Shown here in pieces: positions 17,549-28,184 of a stretch of DNA of 47,940 bases; position 1 is the first letter of the stretch, and the number at the start of each line of letters is the position of its first letter. The position numbers and the translations under genes are program-made. Source of the DNA: a virus; the IMG/VR virus record IMGVR_UViG_3300037963_001933, positions 1 through 47,940 of that record. The stretch is one strand, 5' to 3'. The notes beneath the pieces were generated by a model. It had not been told where the DNA came from, ran no database searches, and saw only the letters and a program-made list of their open reading frames with translations.

Positions 17549-17905
17549 TTATTTACTACTTTCCCACATGTCAGCACTTATACCAAAAAGCTCTGCTTCT
17601 TCAGTAGAATTATTTCTAAAACATACTTCTGCATAATAACCTTTTAAACCACTGTTGTTTGCTTTTTTATTTTTACTAAATAATATAAAATCTGTTGCTG
17701 ATGGTAGAACAGTGTTAGCATCGTGCTCTACAACCATGCTTAACCTATCGGTAGCTATAGAGTCACACGTGCCTAAAACAACAACGTCTGATGTAGATGC
17801 TGTGTTAAAACCAGCTGTTAAAGTTGTAGGGCAATATAATATTAAGTCTCCAGCTTGAACAGAAACTTGTATAGGTATTGTAAATGTTAATGAAGCTAAT
17901 GGCAT
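17549..17905 (-). CDS. Small beta-rich structural protein, unknown
   Basis: 118 aa, low in charge, with repeated Thr/Val/Ser-rich strand-like segments (SLTFTIPIQVSVQAGDLILY, TSDVVVLGTCDSI) and a C-terminus NNSTEEAELFGISADMWE. There is no signal peptide or membrane helix. It sits directly downstream of the 761-aa tail protein with a six-base gap, inside the tail module, so a minor tail or fibre-associated component is likely. No family recognised. Confidence 0.65.
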   Translation of the reverse strand: MPLASLTFTIPIQVSVQAGDLILYCPTTLTAGFNTASTSDVVVLGTCDSIATDRLSMVVEHDANTVLPSATDFILFSKNKKANNSGLKGYYAEVCFRNNSTEEAELFGISADMWESSK

Positions 17906-17911
17906 ATTTTA

Positions 17912-20197
17912 TTATGTTAATGTTATTGTTATATTAGCAGACGAACTAGCATTTATACCGTCGCTAACAGTATAAGAAACTGTATCTGAGCTACCAGTAG
18001 AAGGAGCGTTATATATTATAGATTTACCATCACCACTTATTATAGCCGTGCCACTTCTACCACCACTAGGTATTGTTGCTACAGTTAATGTACCAGTGTG
18101 AGTTGTGCAAGAATCTAAAGGTTCTATAATTATACTACCGCCCAGTGGACAAGTAAAAGCATCATCACCAGTAAATGCCGCTGCTGTTGGTGTAGAATAA
18201 GCTGTTACAAAATCATCTAAAGAAAGTGTTGTTGTAACATCAGTGTTACCAACTTGATCTATATAACCGTCTACATTAAGATTTACAGTTGCTGTTCCAG
18301 CTCCAGTAACTTCTACTTTTGTTATGTAAATAGAACTACCAGCTTCTGAAAAACTTAAAGTAAGGTTAGCTGGTAAAGTTTGGTTTGATGACATTACTAA
18401 TAAACCAGCGTTACTTATAGAAGAAACAGTTGGATATCCAACTATATTATCACCTTGTATTAGGTCACCAACTTTTATATCAAACGTGCCTTCAGGCACA
18501 GATTTTAATTGAACAGTATTGCTATTGGTAATAGCAGAAGACGTGTCATAATAAACATAACAACCATTGTTTAATCTAGCAGTAACACTGTTTTGTTTAA
18601 AGTCTTGAAACGATGGTTGTCTAGATATCCCAACTGTTCTAGTAAATACTAATGTACCAGAAATAGTTTCTGTAGAAGTTTTACTTAAAACAATGGTAGC
18701 ACTACCATCAACAGTTATTGTTGTATCAGTATCAACACCTGTTCCAGTAACAGCATCACCGGTTTGTAATTTTAAAGCCGCTGAGGTTGCTGTTAAAACA
18801 ACAGAAGTACTAGCGTGTGTATGTGACGAAACAGTTCCGTTAACTGTATAAGCTAATCTTTGAGAATAAGTAAAATACCCATTGTTAACAGTTCTAGGTG
18901 TTATTCCATAATAATCATTAGTTGGAAAAGAATTTGTTACAACGTTTTGGAGTTTAGAAAGCGGTATTTTATTTAAAGGATTTAATATAGTTGTTGATGC
19001 TGGCACAGCTCCATTAGTAGTGTGTGCCGCAACGTTCAACATATAGTCAACCTCTCCAAGTTGAAACAAGTTTATTATATAAGGGTTTTGGCTAGAGCTA
19101 TTTGTAGAAGATGTTGTTGCTCCAGTAGGAGTTAAAGTTACCTTGTAACTTTTATCATAGTTAGCTTCTTTAAAAAAAGCTTGTATAAAAACTTTGTGTT
19201 TGTTTTTGTTATCGTATCTAGCTAATAAACCAGGATCTACTATAGTGCCTTGTAGTTTTGTTGCTTCTCTTGTAAAAATTTCATTTTCAAAATCATAAGA
19301 AAGATTATTGTTGTCTTCAACTTTCAAATCATAGGTAGCGCCAGGAACACCATAAACACACACGTAGTAGTCTTTGCTTTCAGCAGGTATAATATCATTA
19401 TCTTTATGACCTTCAACAACAACGTTATAAACGCATGTTGTCATAACCGGGTCTGCTAATACGCTTGGTACCGTAGCATATATAGTGTGTTTTTTAAGCT
19501 CATCACTAGACAATAAAACCGTACCAGTGTCATAAAGTATATCATAAGAAGCTCTTCTTAATAATGTTAAATTATCAACCGAAGAAGTATCTTCTGTTCT
19601 TCTATCTAGTCTTTCAGATATTATAAACCTGTCAGCGTTGTCACCAGATATTCTAAAAGAAACTTCTGAAGGCGCATAATAACTAGCACTAGGAGTAAAC
19701 GTAAAAGTACCTAAATTAACAACAGAATTTATAGGTAAACCGTTTAAATACGTGCAATTTCTAGTACGAGTAGATCCAACAGTATTATCCACAATACTAT
19801 TACTACCAAGATCAGAGTTAAAAGCAAAGCCAGTTGTAGCGTTAGAAACAACGTTGTTAACAATATTCCAATTAGCTGCTCTTTTTGGCAAGTGTGCAGT
19901 GCCGTCTATATCAACTTCTATAGTAACAGCCGTTGATGGCATTGTAAAACTTTGTACTAAATTAACTCTAGCTATAACCTGATTAGAAGGATCTAAAGCT
20001 GTTGTAGTGTCAGAAAAGTTAACGCTAGCAACTTCAACTGGTAAAGTAGAACCTATAGTAAAGTCGGAAGCTTGAACCACATAACCTGGGTTAGCAGTTA
20101 TTATAATATCGTAAGTACCAGGCATTGTGCCGGCTGCTACACTATCTCCTGAAAACTCTACTGTTGTTGGTTGTGATGTTGTATAATTGTTTGCCAT
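17912..20197 (-). CDS. Tail/fibre-like structural protein with C-terminal Ig-like domain
   Basis: 761 aa, almost wholly beta-type: rich in Thr, Ser, Val and Asn, poor in Lys and Cys, with no membrane segment. The N-terminal 120 residues alternate strands (YDIIITANPGYVVQASDFTI). The last about 80 residues (SIIIEPLDS ... SGDGKSIIYNAPSTGSSDTV, then YTVSDGINASSSANITITLT) look like an Ig-like/cadherin-like repeat of the kind found at the ends of surface proteins (NAPSTGSSDTVSYTVSDG pattern). It follows the 2,101-aa tail-hub gene by two bases. A tail spike, fibre or receptor-binding role is likely by position and composition, but no host-binding site can be read from the sequence. Confidence 0.75.
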   Translation of the reverse strand: MANNYTTSQPTTVEFSGDSVAAGTMPGTYDIIITANPGYVVQASDFTIGSTLPVEVASVNFSDTTTALDPSNQVIARVNLVQSFTMPSTAVTIEVDIDGTAHLPKRAANWNIVNNVVSNATTGFAFNSDLGSNSIVDNTVGSTRTRNCTYLNGLPINSVVNLGTFTFTPSASYYAPSEVSFRISGDNADRFIISERLDRRTEDTSSVDNLTLLRRASYDILYDTGTVLLSSDELKKHTIYATVPSVLADPVMTTCVYNVVVEGHKDNDIIPAESKDYYVCVYGVPGATYDLKVEDNNNLSYDFENEIFTREATKLQGTIVDPGLLARYDNKNKHKVFIQAFFKEANYDKSYKVTLTPTGATTSSTNSSSQNPYIINLFQLGEVDYMLNVAAHTTNGAVPASTTILNPLNKIPLSKLQNVVTNSFPTNDYYGITPRTVNNGYFTYSQRLAYTVNGTVSSHTHASTSVVLTATSAALKLQTGDAVTGTGVDTDTTITVDGSATIVLSKTSTETISGTLVFTRTVGISRQPSFQDFKQNSVTARLNNGCYVYYDTSSAITNSNTVQLKSVPEGTFDIKVGDLIQGDNIVGYPTVSSISNAGLLVMSSNQTLPANLTLSFSEAGSSIYITKVEVTGAGTATVNLNVDGYIDQVGNTDVTTTLSLDDFVTAYSTPTAAAFTGDDAFTCPLGGSIIIEPLDSCTTHTGTLTVATIPSGGRSGTAIISGDGKSIIYNAPSTGSSDTVSYTVSDGINASSSANITITLT

Positions 20198-20199
20198 AA

Positions 20200-23100
20200 T
20201 TAATCTGTATCTCCAGTATCTTTAATTGTTACTTTATTTCTTACAACAGCTGTGTCTGTAGCTGTATTATCTGTAGAAGAAACAACACTACTAATAGCAG
20301 ATAATTTACCTATACCTTGTGTTGAAAATGTTTTTGGATCAAAATTAGTAATGTTATTAGATTTATTACTTCTTATAAAATTAAACCATTTACCTTCTTT
20401 TCTTTTAAACTCAGGTATGTATCCTGTTTCTAAATCTGTTTCTATATAGCTAGAATACCAACCATCAACAGGTGTGTTATTGTAAAATTCATCATCAGTT
20501 ATATTTGCTAAAACTCTAGACTGAGTTCCTTCGTAATTTAACGAGCTAAAATGTTTTACACTACTTGGTATATCGTTAAAAAGAACACAAACCTTAGACA
20601 TATGTTGTATCCCATAAAAATTATTTCTAGTTTCACTACTGTGGTGTTCATATATATTACCACCTCTAAAGGTATAATATTTATCATTAAGACTTAAACC
20701 AGATTCTTTTAACCAAGACTGAAATGTTACCCAACCTTTGCTTTTTTCACTGTAACTAGCTGTAATATTCACTAAACCAGTATTAGTATCATCTAAACCA
20801 TCTGAAGCAAAATCATTAATATCATCATCGTCTTGGACTTCAAAAGGTCCTTGCAAAGACCATTTAAACATGTTTGAGTCTTGATAACCACTCCAGCCAA
20901 CAAGCCAATTTACTTTTACTTCGTAAGCCTCTTTGACTGTATCATAAAATATACTTTCAATAGAGTAAACCGTTTCTGGTTGATGAGTATAAGTCCAGTT
21001 GTTAGGCCAATTTATAAAGGCTTGTATAACGCCTAAACCTGTTGCACCAAGAGCTGGATTGTGAAGAGGCGAATGCGCGAAGAAATTAGTTTGATATAAA
21101 TAAACATTGTTAGGACCGTGTGTATTAAGAGCGTTTATTAAAGAGTTCCAATTAGGTGTACTATCTGTAGCTGGCATAATATTATAACCAGTTGTTATTT
21201 TATCAAACCAAAGTGTTATTGGGTTTTCTAAAGTTGGATTAGCACCATACTCACCAGGTCCACCATGCTCTATACCGACTGGATGTGTTGGTGTTCCACT
21301 TGCTCTTATACCAGCCCAACCTCTTTTTGTTTGGCCTGTATTGCCTATAAAATTAGGCGGTGTTTGCGCGCTACTAGCACCGTTGGTTTCAATCCACTCA
21401 GCCCAATTATTAGTAATGCCACCATATCTAAACCAATTACCAAGAGGATTACCTACCGTAGGTATAGGCCCTGTGTTTATAACAGTAAGTCCTGTATCGT
21501 CTTCGTCATCAGTTGTTGACAAAGTTTCTAGGTGTTTTGATCTTATAGTTAAATTATATAATCCTTTATTATCATCATAACTACCTACAAGAGTTATGTC
21601 TTTTGCTCTAAAAGCATCTTTAAAATAATCTCTCATACCCATGTCAGATATAGGCACTAGACCTTGTGCTGATAATCTTAAAACAGCACCTCTTGCTTTG
21701 TCTGTAAAGTAAGCTCTATATTCATCATAAGCAAAAGAACTAGGATCTGTAGATATTCCATAGTCACCACCATAAGGTTTTGCATTACCTAAAACTCTAT
21801 TTGTTGATGTTACGTTAGCATTACCATCAGCGTTAAATAAAGCATCTTTATTAGCAAGTATGTTTATAACTCTATCTTCACATAAAGCTGTTAAGTTTGT
21901 ATCTTTTGACCAAAGCTTTTGTATACTACCGTAAGTAGGGTTTAAATCTTTAGTTATTTTTTCTGCCTGTATAAATTGATTTAAGTTATTAACACCGCTA
22001 ATACTATTATATATACCTGAATATATTAATCCTGACTTTCTACGTTCTTCTTTATATTGCTCCGCTAATACAGTGGAAACCTTAGGTCCTTTATCTATTG
22101 TGACAGCGTTAAAGTCATCTCTAATTCTATTTGACTCAACACCGTTGGCAAAAGAAAAACAGTTGTAATATTGTAAAGGATTATAACTAGTGTAGTAATG
22201 TGAGCTTTCAAAACGATTTTTATAAGTTGAAAACTCTTGGTCTATTGCTAAACAATCACTAGCTTCATGATAAATATCTAAATCAATATCTTCTTTTGGT
22301 TCTGTTTCAAATATAGCTGGATTATCACTTGTATAAGAATCATCAACAGCAAGTTCTTCTAAAAACTCAATATGCCTTAAACCTTCTACTGGTTGGTCTT
22401 GGTAATGTTTTATTCTATATCTATCGCTCCAAGCAACTCCTGAAGAATCTCCTTCTTCATAGGTAGTACCACCTACAGTAACGCCTTCCCAGTTGTCAGT
22501 AAAAGGATTATAACCTGTACCTGTTCTACCAACAGCATCGGCACCAGTGGTACCTAATGAAGGTTCAAACTCCATTCTTATCATAACGCTATGGTTTGAC
22601 TCGTATCTAGCGCCTGTTTCACTGTTTATCCAGTTGTTTGAAGAACGAGCATAATTTTCAACCATCCACTCGTAGCCAGATGTTTTGACTCTATATATAG
22701 TAGTATCACCTTTAAATCTAAATAACGTTCCAGGCCCTCTCATTTTTTCTGCTAAAGCTAGTTTTTTATCGTTACCATTTGTAAAGTTGTTACCGTGTTT
22801 AGTAATACCCCATCTTTTCTTTGCTTTTCTTCTTATACCACCTTGACCAGCTTTACTCCAGTGCATCTGTATATCTAAAGTACTATAGTTTTGATCTGGA
22901 AAATCTTTAAATCCTCTTGTACCTCCTGTAGGTGGATACCACTCGGATCTATGGTCTATTTTACTTACAAAAAATCTTTGTTGCGGTATATCAATATAAC
23001 CATCATTACTGTCTCTATAATACTTTTCATCATCTGGAACGTTTTTTTGATAACCTAAAGATGTACTATCTGTTACTATGTATACTTTTTGAAGTTGTTT

Positions 23101-26100
23101 TACTAAAATGTTTTTTGAAAAAACAGCGTCTTTATGTATTTTAACAAAAAACCTACCATTAAATTCTGGTAAGTTTTTTACTTTTTTACTAGCTATTTCT
23201 ACTGATAAACTACTTTTTAAAGTACCGGTATTAGTACCATCGTCAGTTGTCCACGACATGTCTAGTCCAAAAGGTTTTTTAACTACAACACGTCTATTAC
23301 CACCATATTCAGATATAGTAGATATATCATACCAATCAGAAGTATTAGTAGCATTAGAAACTCTAACAGATCTATCTGCAGCGTTAGCAACATCTTCAAA
23401 AGAGGATCCTTCTTTAAATAAACTAGATGGTAAGTCAAAGTGTGATTGGTCTATTTTTGGTTCACCATCTGTTGGAAAAGAAGGTGGTGTTACTGTACCA
23501 AGAGTATCAAATTTTGTTTTTACAAATAAAGGTGCTTCGTTTTCTATTGCTATAATTTTATATCTAGCTTTTTCAACTACAAACTCATCGTTATCATGTT
23601 GTTTTTTAAGTATTAAATACGTGTCTTCATCAACTTTATTTCTTTCAGAAGAAGGAAAGCTAAGCCAAACATTACCATCTTTAGCATCGTAAAATCTATC
23701 AAGTGCTAAATTATAATATTCATTAGAAGTTTCTTTTACATAAATTTTAAAATGAGTAGCCCAAACAGGCCAATCATCCGTTTCTTCAAGCCTTACCGTT
23801 AAACCATTGTAATCATCAGCTTTATTTTTCTTAACCTTAATAACACCTGATTCGTGTGTTTGAATAGGTGTTGTTCTACCAAACTCATCTACATAAGCCA
23901 TACCTACTTGATATGTTCTTAAAGATTTTAAAGATCTTTCAGGTTGTTTAGCTTCTGTTTCTAAAGCATTTAACGGACTATACCACTTTATTGTTTGACC
24001 TGTTGTTGGATCTACTAAAGCTGTATTTTCATCATATTGTATATTATCTCTAATATTTTTTCTTTTACGTATGGCTGTTTTAAACTTTTGCTTTATAGTG
24101 TTTTTGTCGTTTTTACCAACTATATTAAATTGATGTATATAATTAGCATAAACAATTCTATTAGCAGTTACTTCTTGACCTAATGCTTTTCTAGGAACGT
24201 TATCATAAGGTCTTAATAATTGATTAGAAGGCACAGCAGCATGTATTATATCTGATTTTATTTCTAAAGAACCTACAGGATCATCTATATTAAACGCTGG
24301 CTTTCTAGCTATAGTTCTTTTTATTTCAAAAGGACTACCATCATACAACCAAGTTGATGCTGAGCTTGTGACAGCAGTACCACCAGCGGTAAGAGATATA
24401 TAACTAGCTTCGCTTTCACTAACTAAAAAAGAATCAATTAAAATAGTTCCAGAAAGCCCTGTTTGTCCTGCTGTAAAGTTAATTTGATCTCCAACCTTAA
24501 TATTAACATCTTCAAAATCATCTGTTATGTTGTAATAATAAACACCATTTTCAATAATTACACTTCCAGCAAAAGATGTTGTTCCAATCATAGCTAAGTC
24601 AGTAACTAAAGTATTAGGTGTTTCTCTTTTAACTACTTTACCAAACCAACCTTCATCACCCTTATAATCAACAGTTTTTAATCTATTACCTACTGTTTTA
24701 GAACTAGGTGATTTAATTGTTTCTACAGTGTAAATATTTGGAGAGTTTGATTCTTTATACAAAATATCTATTTCAACAACATCTAAAGGTGTTGTTATAG
24801 GTTTAAAACCATAAAGCAATAAATATCTTAAATTATTTGTCATTCCTAAATTATGACCTTTTCTTGGGTGATAATCAAATCTATCTGGAATAAATGCTAC
24901 CTCTGAAAAAGGTGAAAAAGCAGAGTACTCACCATCTTCATATCTCCATCTATAAGCAAACCTTGGAAATTTAAATTCAAACAAAGGATCTTTTTGCTGC
25001 AGTCTAACTCTAAAATTAACAAGAGGCTTTATTATTTTAGTAGATATTGCTTGTATTTCAAAAGTAAATGTGCTTCCTGCTGTTTTAGAATCTACAATAG
25101 CAGTAACTAAAGAACTTCCATCAAAACCAGCTTCATCATCTTCTGGATAAAATTCAACTACATCTCCTTCCTCCCAGTCTAAAGATTGTGCAAAAGTTAA
25201 AGATGGTGTTGTTTGACCATTTGTTAATCTTGCGCCAGCCTCGTCAAAAAAGAAACTACTAGAAGAAACATTTGGATCATCAAAAGGAAGTTGAACATCT
25301 TGTTCTACCACAATGTTACCGTCTTTTGGCTGTATATCAGCTTTTGTAGTATTAGACATTATCATATCTAAAGAAGACGTAGGCGCGTTCTTTATTACGG
25401 TAGCATGTTTATAAGAAAAGAAAGGATAGTTTATTGCAGACGCGTAATCGTCTAAGGACGCTAGTCTAGCGTTTGTTGCGTTGTCAGGTATTTGACCGTT
25501 AACTATTAAAAGTGTAGGATATTTTCTAGTTCCGTTTTTATGATATTGAGCCGCTGCGTTTACAAGATCATTATCATTATCAGTATGAGGACCATATGTT
25601 GATCCGTACTTACATCGGTTTATATTTATTTTTTTAGGCTCTGTTAAGTTGTCAGTCCAAAATAAAAGATCATCTATTATATTTATTCCAGTAATAACTT
25701 CACCTGGGTTTTTAGAAGCAAAATGATTAAATGCTAACGCTCTTTTTTCATGAGGTAGTTTAAACTGTACGCTTGTGCCAGCTACCGCTGTCCCTAAAAT
25801 ACTATATCCTAAGTCATTTGCGTCGTGTTCAGTATATATTCTCCAACCGTTATAACCAGAGTCAGTATCTTCTTCTATTTTTATTACAGAAGTTTTTACA
25901 CCTTTTATATAAACTTCCATACCAACTTGTATACCTATAGGTCTTATGTCACCAGGTAAACCTAGGTTACTTACGTGTAGATGATCTCCTTTTGCGTGTT
26001 GATCATTAGAAAGCTTAGTGTTAACTTTTACGTGTTCTACAAAAACGTATTTAGCATTGTCGCTACTTTCATTATATTCTATTATATAATCAGAGTATAT

Positions 26101-26505
26101 TTTATGCTTTACGTCTACATTACCAGAACTATCTTGTTCAGCGTGAACATAAGTATCGTTTAAAGCATAATCACCAGTTTCCCAGCTAGCGTCATAGTTT
26201 CTATGTGGATCTGTAACAAAATAATATATTTTGTTTTTAGCTTTATCAGCTATAGAACCAACACAAACCGCGTCCTTTGAAAACAAGTGGCTATCAGCTG
26301 TTAAAAAATCTAAATCTGTACTACCAATTTGATCTGTGTTTAATAAAGTATTACCTTTTAGTGATTGTACAGTTCCAGCATTAGAACCCTCTGAAGTGTT
26401 AACTTCTATGTTTAAAGCATCTCTATATTCACCATTAGGTACTAATCTTTCGTCAAGATCTTTATTCATTCGACCTTGAGTAAAGTTACGTTTTAACTCC
26501 GGCAT
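20200..26505 (-). CDS. Very large tail-hub/stabilisation (muzzle-like) protein, 2,101 aa
   Basis: The N-terminus (LKRNFTQGRMNKDLDERLVP followed by NGEYRDALNIEV and TVQSLKGN) is the pattern I associate with the large tail stabilisation or muzzle protein of crAss-like phages. The rest is a long beta-rich chain with YRWRYEDGEYSAFSPFSEVA around residue 515 and many Asp/Asn/Gly turns, and no membrane segment or catalytic motif. Position supports the call: it follows two connector-sized proteins and precedes the fibre-like protein. Family members plug or extend the distal tail of short-tailed virions. The assignment to crAss-like muzzle proteins comes from memory and is moderately sure; a structural tail role is quite sure. 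Confidence 0.8.
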   Translation of the reverse strand: MPELKRNFTQGRMNKDLDERLVPNGEYRDALNIEVNTSEGSNAGTVQSLKGNTLLNTDQIGSTDLDFLTADSHLFSKDAVCVGSIADKAKNKIYYFVTDPHRNYDASWETGDYALNDTYVHAEQDSSGNVDVKHKIYSDYIIEYNESSDNAKYVFVEHVKVNTKLSNDQHAKGDHLHVSNLGLPGDIRPIGIQVGMEVYIKGVKTSVIKIEEDTDSGYNGWRIYTEHDANDLGYSILGTAVAGTSVQFKLPHEKRALAFNHFASKNPGEVITGINIIDDLLFWTDNLTEPKKININRCKYGSTYGPHTDNDNDLVNAAAQYHKNGTRKYPTLLIVNGQIPDNATNARLASLDDYASAINYPFFSYKHATVIKNAPTSSLDMIMSNTTKADIQPKDGNIVVEQDVQLPFDDPNVSSSSFFFDEAGARLTNGQTTPSLTFAQSLDWEEGDVVEFYPEDDEAGFDGSSLVTAIVDSKTAGSTFTFEIQAISTKIIKPLVNFRVRLQQKDPLFEFKFPRFAYRWRYEDGEYSAFSPFSEVAFIPDRFDYHPRKGHNLGMTNNLRYLLLYGFKPITTPLDVVEIDILYKESNSPNIYTVETIKSPSSKTVGNRLKTVDYKGDEGWFGKVVKRETPNTLVTDLAMIGTTSFAGSVIIENGVYYYNITDDFEDVNIKVGDQINFTAGQTGLSGTILIDSFLVSESEASYISLTAGGTAVTSSASTWLYDGSPFEIKRTIARKPAFNIDDPVGSLEIKSDIIHAAVPSNQLLRPYDNVPRKALGQEVTANRIVYANYIHQFNIVGKNDKNTIKQKFKTAIRKRKNIRDNIQYDENTALVDPTTGQTIKWYSPLNALETEAKQPERSLKSLRTYQVGMAYVDEFGRTTPIQTHESGVIKVKKNKADDYNGLTVRLEETDDWPVWATHFKIYVKETSNEYYNLALDRFYDAKDGNVWLSFPSSERNKVDEDTYLILKKQHDNDEFVVEKARYKIIAIENEAPLFVKTKFDTLGTVTPPSFPTDGEPKIDQSHFDLPSSLFKEGSSFEDVANAADRSVRVSNATNTSDWYDISTISEYGGNRRVVVKKPFGLDMSWTTDDGTNTGTLKSSLSVEIASKKVKNLPEFNGRFFVKIHKDAVFSKNILVKQLQKVYIVTDSTSLGYQKNVPDDEKYYRDSNDGYIDIPQQRFFVSKIDHRSEWYPPTGGTRGFKDFPDQNYSTLDIQMHWSKAGQGGIRRKAKKRWGITKHGNNFTNGNDKKLALAEKMRGPGTLFRFKGDTTIYRVKTSGYEWMVENYARSSNNWINSETGARYESNHSVMIRMEFEPSLGTTGADAVGRTGTGYNPFTDNWEGVTVGGTTYEEGDSSGVAWSDRYRIKHYQDQPVEGLRHIEFLEELAVDDSYTSDNPAIFETEPKEDIDLDIYHEASDCLAIDQEFSTYKNRFESSHYYTSYNPLQYYNCFSFANGVESNRIRDDFNAVTIDKGPKVSTVLAEQYKEERRKSGLIYSGIYNSISGVNNLNQFIQAEKITKDLNPTYGSIQKLWSKDTNLTALCEDRVINILANKDALFNADGNANVTSTNRVLGNAKPYGGDYGISTDPSSFAYDEYRAYFTDKARGAVLRLSAQGLVPISDMGMRDYFKDAFRAKDITLVGSYDDNKGLYNLTIRSKHLETLSTTDDEDDTGLTVINTGPIPTVGNPLGNWFRYGGITNNWAEWIETNGASSAQTPPNFIGNTGQTKRGWAGIRASGTPTHPVGIEHGGPGEYGANPTLENPITLWFDKITTGYNIMPATDSTPNWNSLINALNTHGPNNVYLYQTNFFAHSPLHNPALGATGLGVIQAFINWPNNWTYTHQPETVYSIESIFYDTVKEAYEVKVNWLVGWSGYQDSNMFKWSLQGPFEVQDDDDINDFASDGLDDTNTGLVNITASYSEKSKGWVTFQSWLKESGLSLNDKYYTFRGGNIYEHHSSETRNNFYGIQHMSKVCVLFNDIPSSVKHFSSLNYEGTQSRVLANITDDEFYNNTPVDGWYSSYIETDLETGYIPEFKRKEGKWFNFIRSNKSNNITNFDPKTFSTQGIGKLSAISSVVSSTDNTATDTAVVRNKVTIKDTGDTD

Positions 26506-26509
26506 TTAA

Positions 26510-27391
26510 TTAGTGTTTTATATGTTTAGACTTACCTCTTAAAATTTGAGTAATTTCTTCTAATTTAATATTAGACAGTCTTAGTTTTGCTTTTCTTATT
26601 TCAGCAAATCTTTCTTTTTTAAATCTTTGAACTAAATATTCTTGTGTATTAGCTCTAGTAGATAATATAGCATACGCTATATATTTATACATGGCTTCTT
26701 CAGCAAACTTATGTACTTTCATTTCTGCGTCTGTACCTAGGCTATCACTTATATATTTTATTATTATTGTTTTTCCAGCTAAATTAGAACTAAAGTGTAC
26801 TAAACCAGTATTTGGGTCTATATAAAATGAACCATTTATGTTAGCGTGTTGAGGGTCTAAACCATACCGCTTACCCTCTAGCGCTTCATATATTTCATCA
26901 TCATAATCATCGTCACTATCTGGTGTGGCTTCTATAGCTTCAAAATTTTCCCAAGTAGAAGAAGAGTTATCTGTTATTAAATTTTGACTACCATCAAAAG
27001 TGTAATCACCATTAGCGTCTTGAGTTACATCTGTTGGATTTGATGTTTTTAAAGCTGGGTATATAACATGTTCTATACCAGATCCATCGCTCCAAGTAAA
27101 TTTAACGTAATTAACATAATCTTGTGGTAATATCATTGTTAAAGAACTTGGTAAAACTATTTCTTGAGATTTTACAGATTTAAAAGTATCAAATGATAAT
27201 TCTTGTAAAGCTCTTTTGGCGTGAAAAGACACGTCTGTTCTTCTTATCTTTGATATTATTTTATCTTCACCTACATAAGCGATAATAAATTGATTTATAA
27301 TAGTTTCTAAAGATGTAAATTGATAATCACCAAAAGGAGTTGGTGAGGCTGTGCTATAATATTGTTGTCCTGTTTGTGTTATTAATCCCAT
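26510..27391 (-). CDS. Head-to-tail connector/tail structural protein (293 aa)
   Basis: 293 aa, soluble, mixed alpha/beta. It has a helical N-terminal half (TSLETIINQFIIAYVGEDKI, DVSFHAKRALQELSFDTFKS), a beta segment (SQEIVLPSSLTMILPQDYVN) of the type seen in adaptor or ring proteins below the portal, and a basic helical C-terminus (RFKKERFAEIRKAKLRLSNI). It lies between the 245-aa protein and the tail-hub gene, starting directly at the former's stop. This is the place of the ring/adaptor proteins of crAss-like and other podoviruses. Exact identity among ring proteins cannot be settled by eye. Confidence 0.75.
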   Translation of the reverse strand: MGLITQTGQQYYSTASPTPFGDYQFTSLETIINQFIIAYVGEDKIISKIRRTDVSFHAKRALQELSFDTFKSVKSQEIVLPSSLTMILPQDYVNYVKFTWSDGSGIEHVIYPALKTSNPTDVTQDANGDYTFDGSQNLITDNSSSTWENFEAIEATPDSDDDYDDEIYEALEGKRYGLDPQHANINGSFYIDPNTGLVHFSSNLAGKTIIIKYISDSLGTDAEMKVHKFAEEAMYKYIAYAILSTRANTQEYLVQRFKKERFAEIRKAKLRLSNIKLEEITQILRGKSKHIKH

Positions 27392-28129
27392 TTAGTATTG
27401 TTTTTTAGCCATTAATTCGTTATCTTCGTTTGATGCTATTTGAGTCAAACCTGGTTTGTTTAACGTTACTCCTGCTAGTTCTAATATTTTATATACCAAC
27501 TCTGTTTCTTCTGAAGCGTGTAACTGAAAGTCTGTTGCTTGTGTAGCGTCAAATAACGCGTATGAACCTACGACGTTGTAACCCCAAACAACTTGAGTTG
27601 GTTTAGATATATAGTTGCAAAATATATTTGGATTATCACCAACTATTGAATATGCCACTGTAGGTGAAGCTGGATATAAAAGTATTTTTGTGTCTGTTTT
27701 TCTAACATATACAGGGTTGTTGTCAGTAGGTGTTGCTAAAGCTGTTTTTAACATATTATGTAAATCGTTTTTATCAACTCTTTCAACTTCACAATCATAT
27801 GTGCCAGCGTTATAAAAAACAGTACCTAACTTATGCACAACTGGCGTTACTGGTAAAGTAGCTTCATTACCAACTAAATTTGAAAACGCAACTTTCCAGT
27901 TTTCAAAAGGTGCTATTTTTTCGTGTAAAATATCGAGCTTATCACTGTACTCACCAACGTTACCGTGTTCACCATACATTTTACCTAGTTCATAGCAATA
28001 CTGTTCAAATATTAATAATTGAGCTTGGTTAGCTAATAAATTAAACTCTTGAGGCGTTATGTAACCTCTCTGCTCTTTGTTAGCTATAGCTTGTACTCTT
28101 TGATATACTGTATCTACACTTACTGCCAT
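27392..28129 (-). CDS. Conserved virion structural protein, probable connector ring (245 aa)
   Basis: 245 aa beginning MAVSVDTVYQRVQAIANKEQ then RGYITPQEFNLLANQAQLLI. I recall this N-terminal helix-turn-helix-like segment (VYQxVxxIANKEQRGYITPxEFNxxAxxAQ) from structural proteins of environmental crAss-like and marine Bacteroidota phages. The middle is beta-rich (TYDCEVERVDKNDL, VYVRKTDTKILLYPASP), and the C-terminus helical with ASEETELVYKILELAGVTLN. It is the first gene of the connector set after a hairpin at 28150 to 28173. A ring or adaptor protein at the portal is the probable role. Confidence 0.75.
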   Translation of the reverse strand: MAVSVDTVYQRVQAIANKEQRGYITPQEFNLLANQAQLLIFEQYCYELGKMYGEHGNVGEYSDKLDILHEKIAPFENWKVAFSNLVGNEATLPVTPVVHKLGTVFYNAGTYDCEVERVDKNDLHNMLKTALATPTDNNPVYVRKTDTKILLYPASPTVAYSIVGDNPNIFCNYISKPTQVVWGYNVVGSYALFDATQATDFQLHASEETELVYKILELAGVTLNKPGLTQIASNEDNELMAKKQY

Positions 28130-28149
28130 TTATTGTTTTTTTTAGTATT

Positions 28150-28173
28150 GCAACCACCCGTTAAGATGGTTGC
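28150..28173 (-). other. Intergenic hairpin, attenuator or processing candidate
   Basis: A perfect 7-bp inverted repeat, GCAACCA (28150 to 28156) and TGGTTGC (28167 to 28173), with a 10-base loop, lies in the 55-bp gap between the 273-aa and 245-aa genes. On the minus strand the sequence after the stem is A-rich, not U-rich, so it is not a canonical terminator for the leftward transcript. On the plus strand T-rich DNA follows, but no rightward gene is seen nearby. An RNA processing, stability or attenuation element is possible. Confidence 0.4.
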
Positions 28174-28184
28174 TTTACTTTGTT

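Noticed and set aside
23108-23692. 194-codon plus-strand frame opposite the tail-hub gene
   Set aside because: Antisense to a well-supported structural gene; long antisense frames arise by chance in a gene this size, and it lacks a leader and domains.
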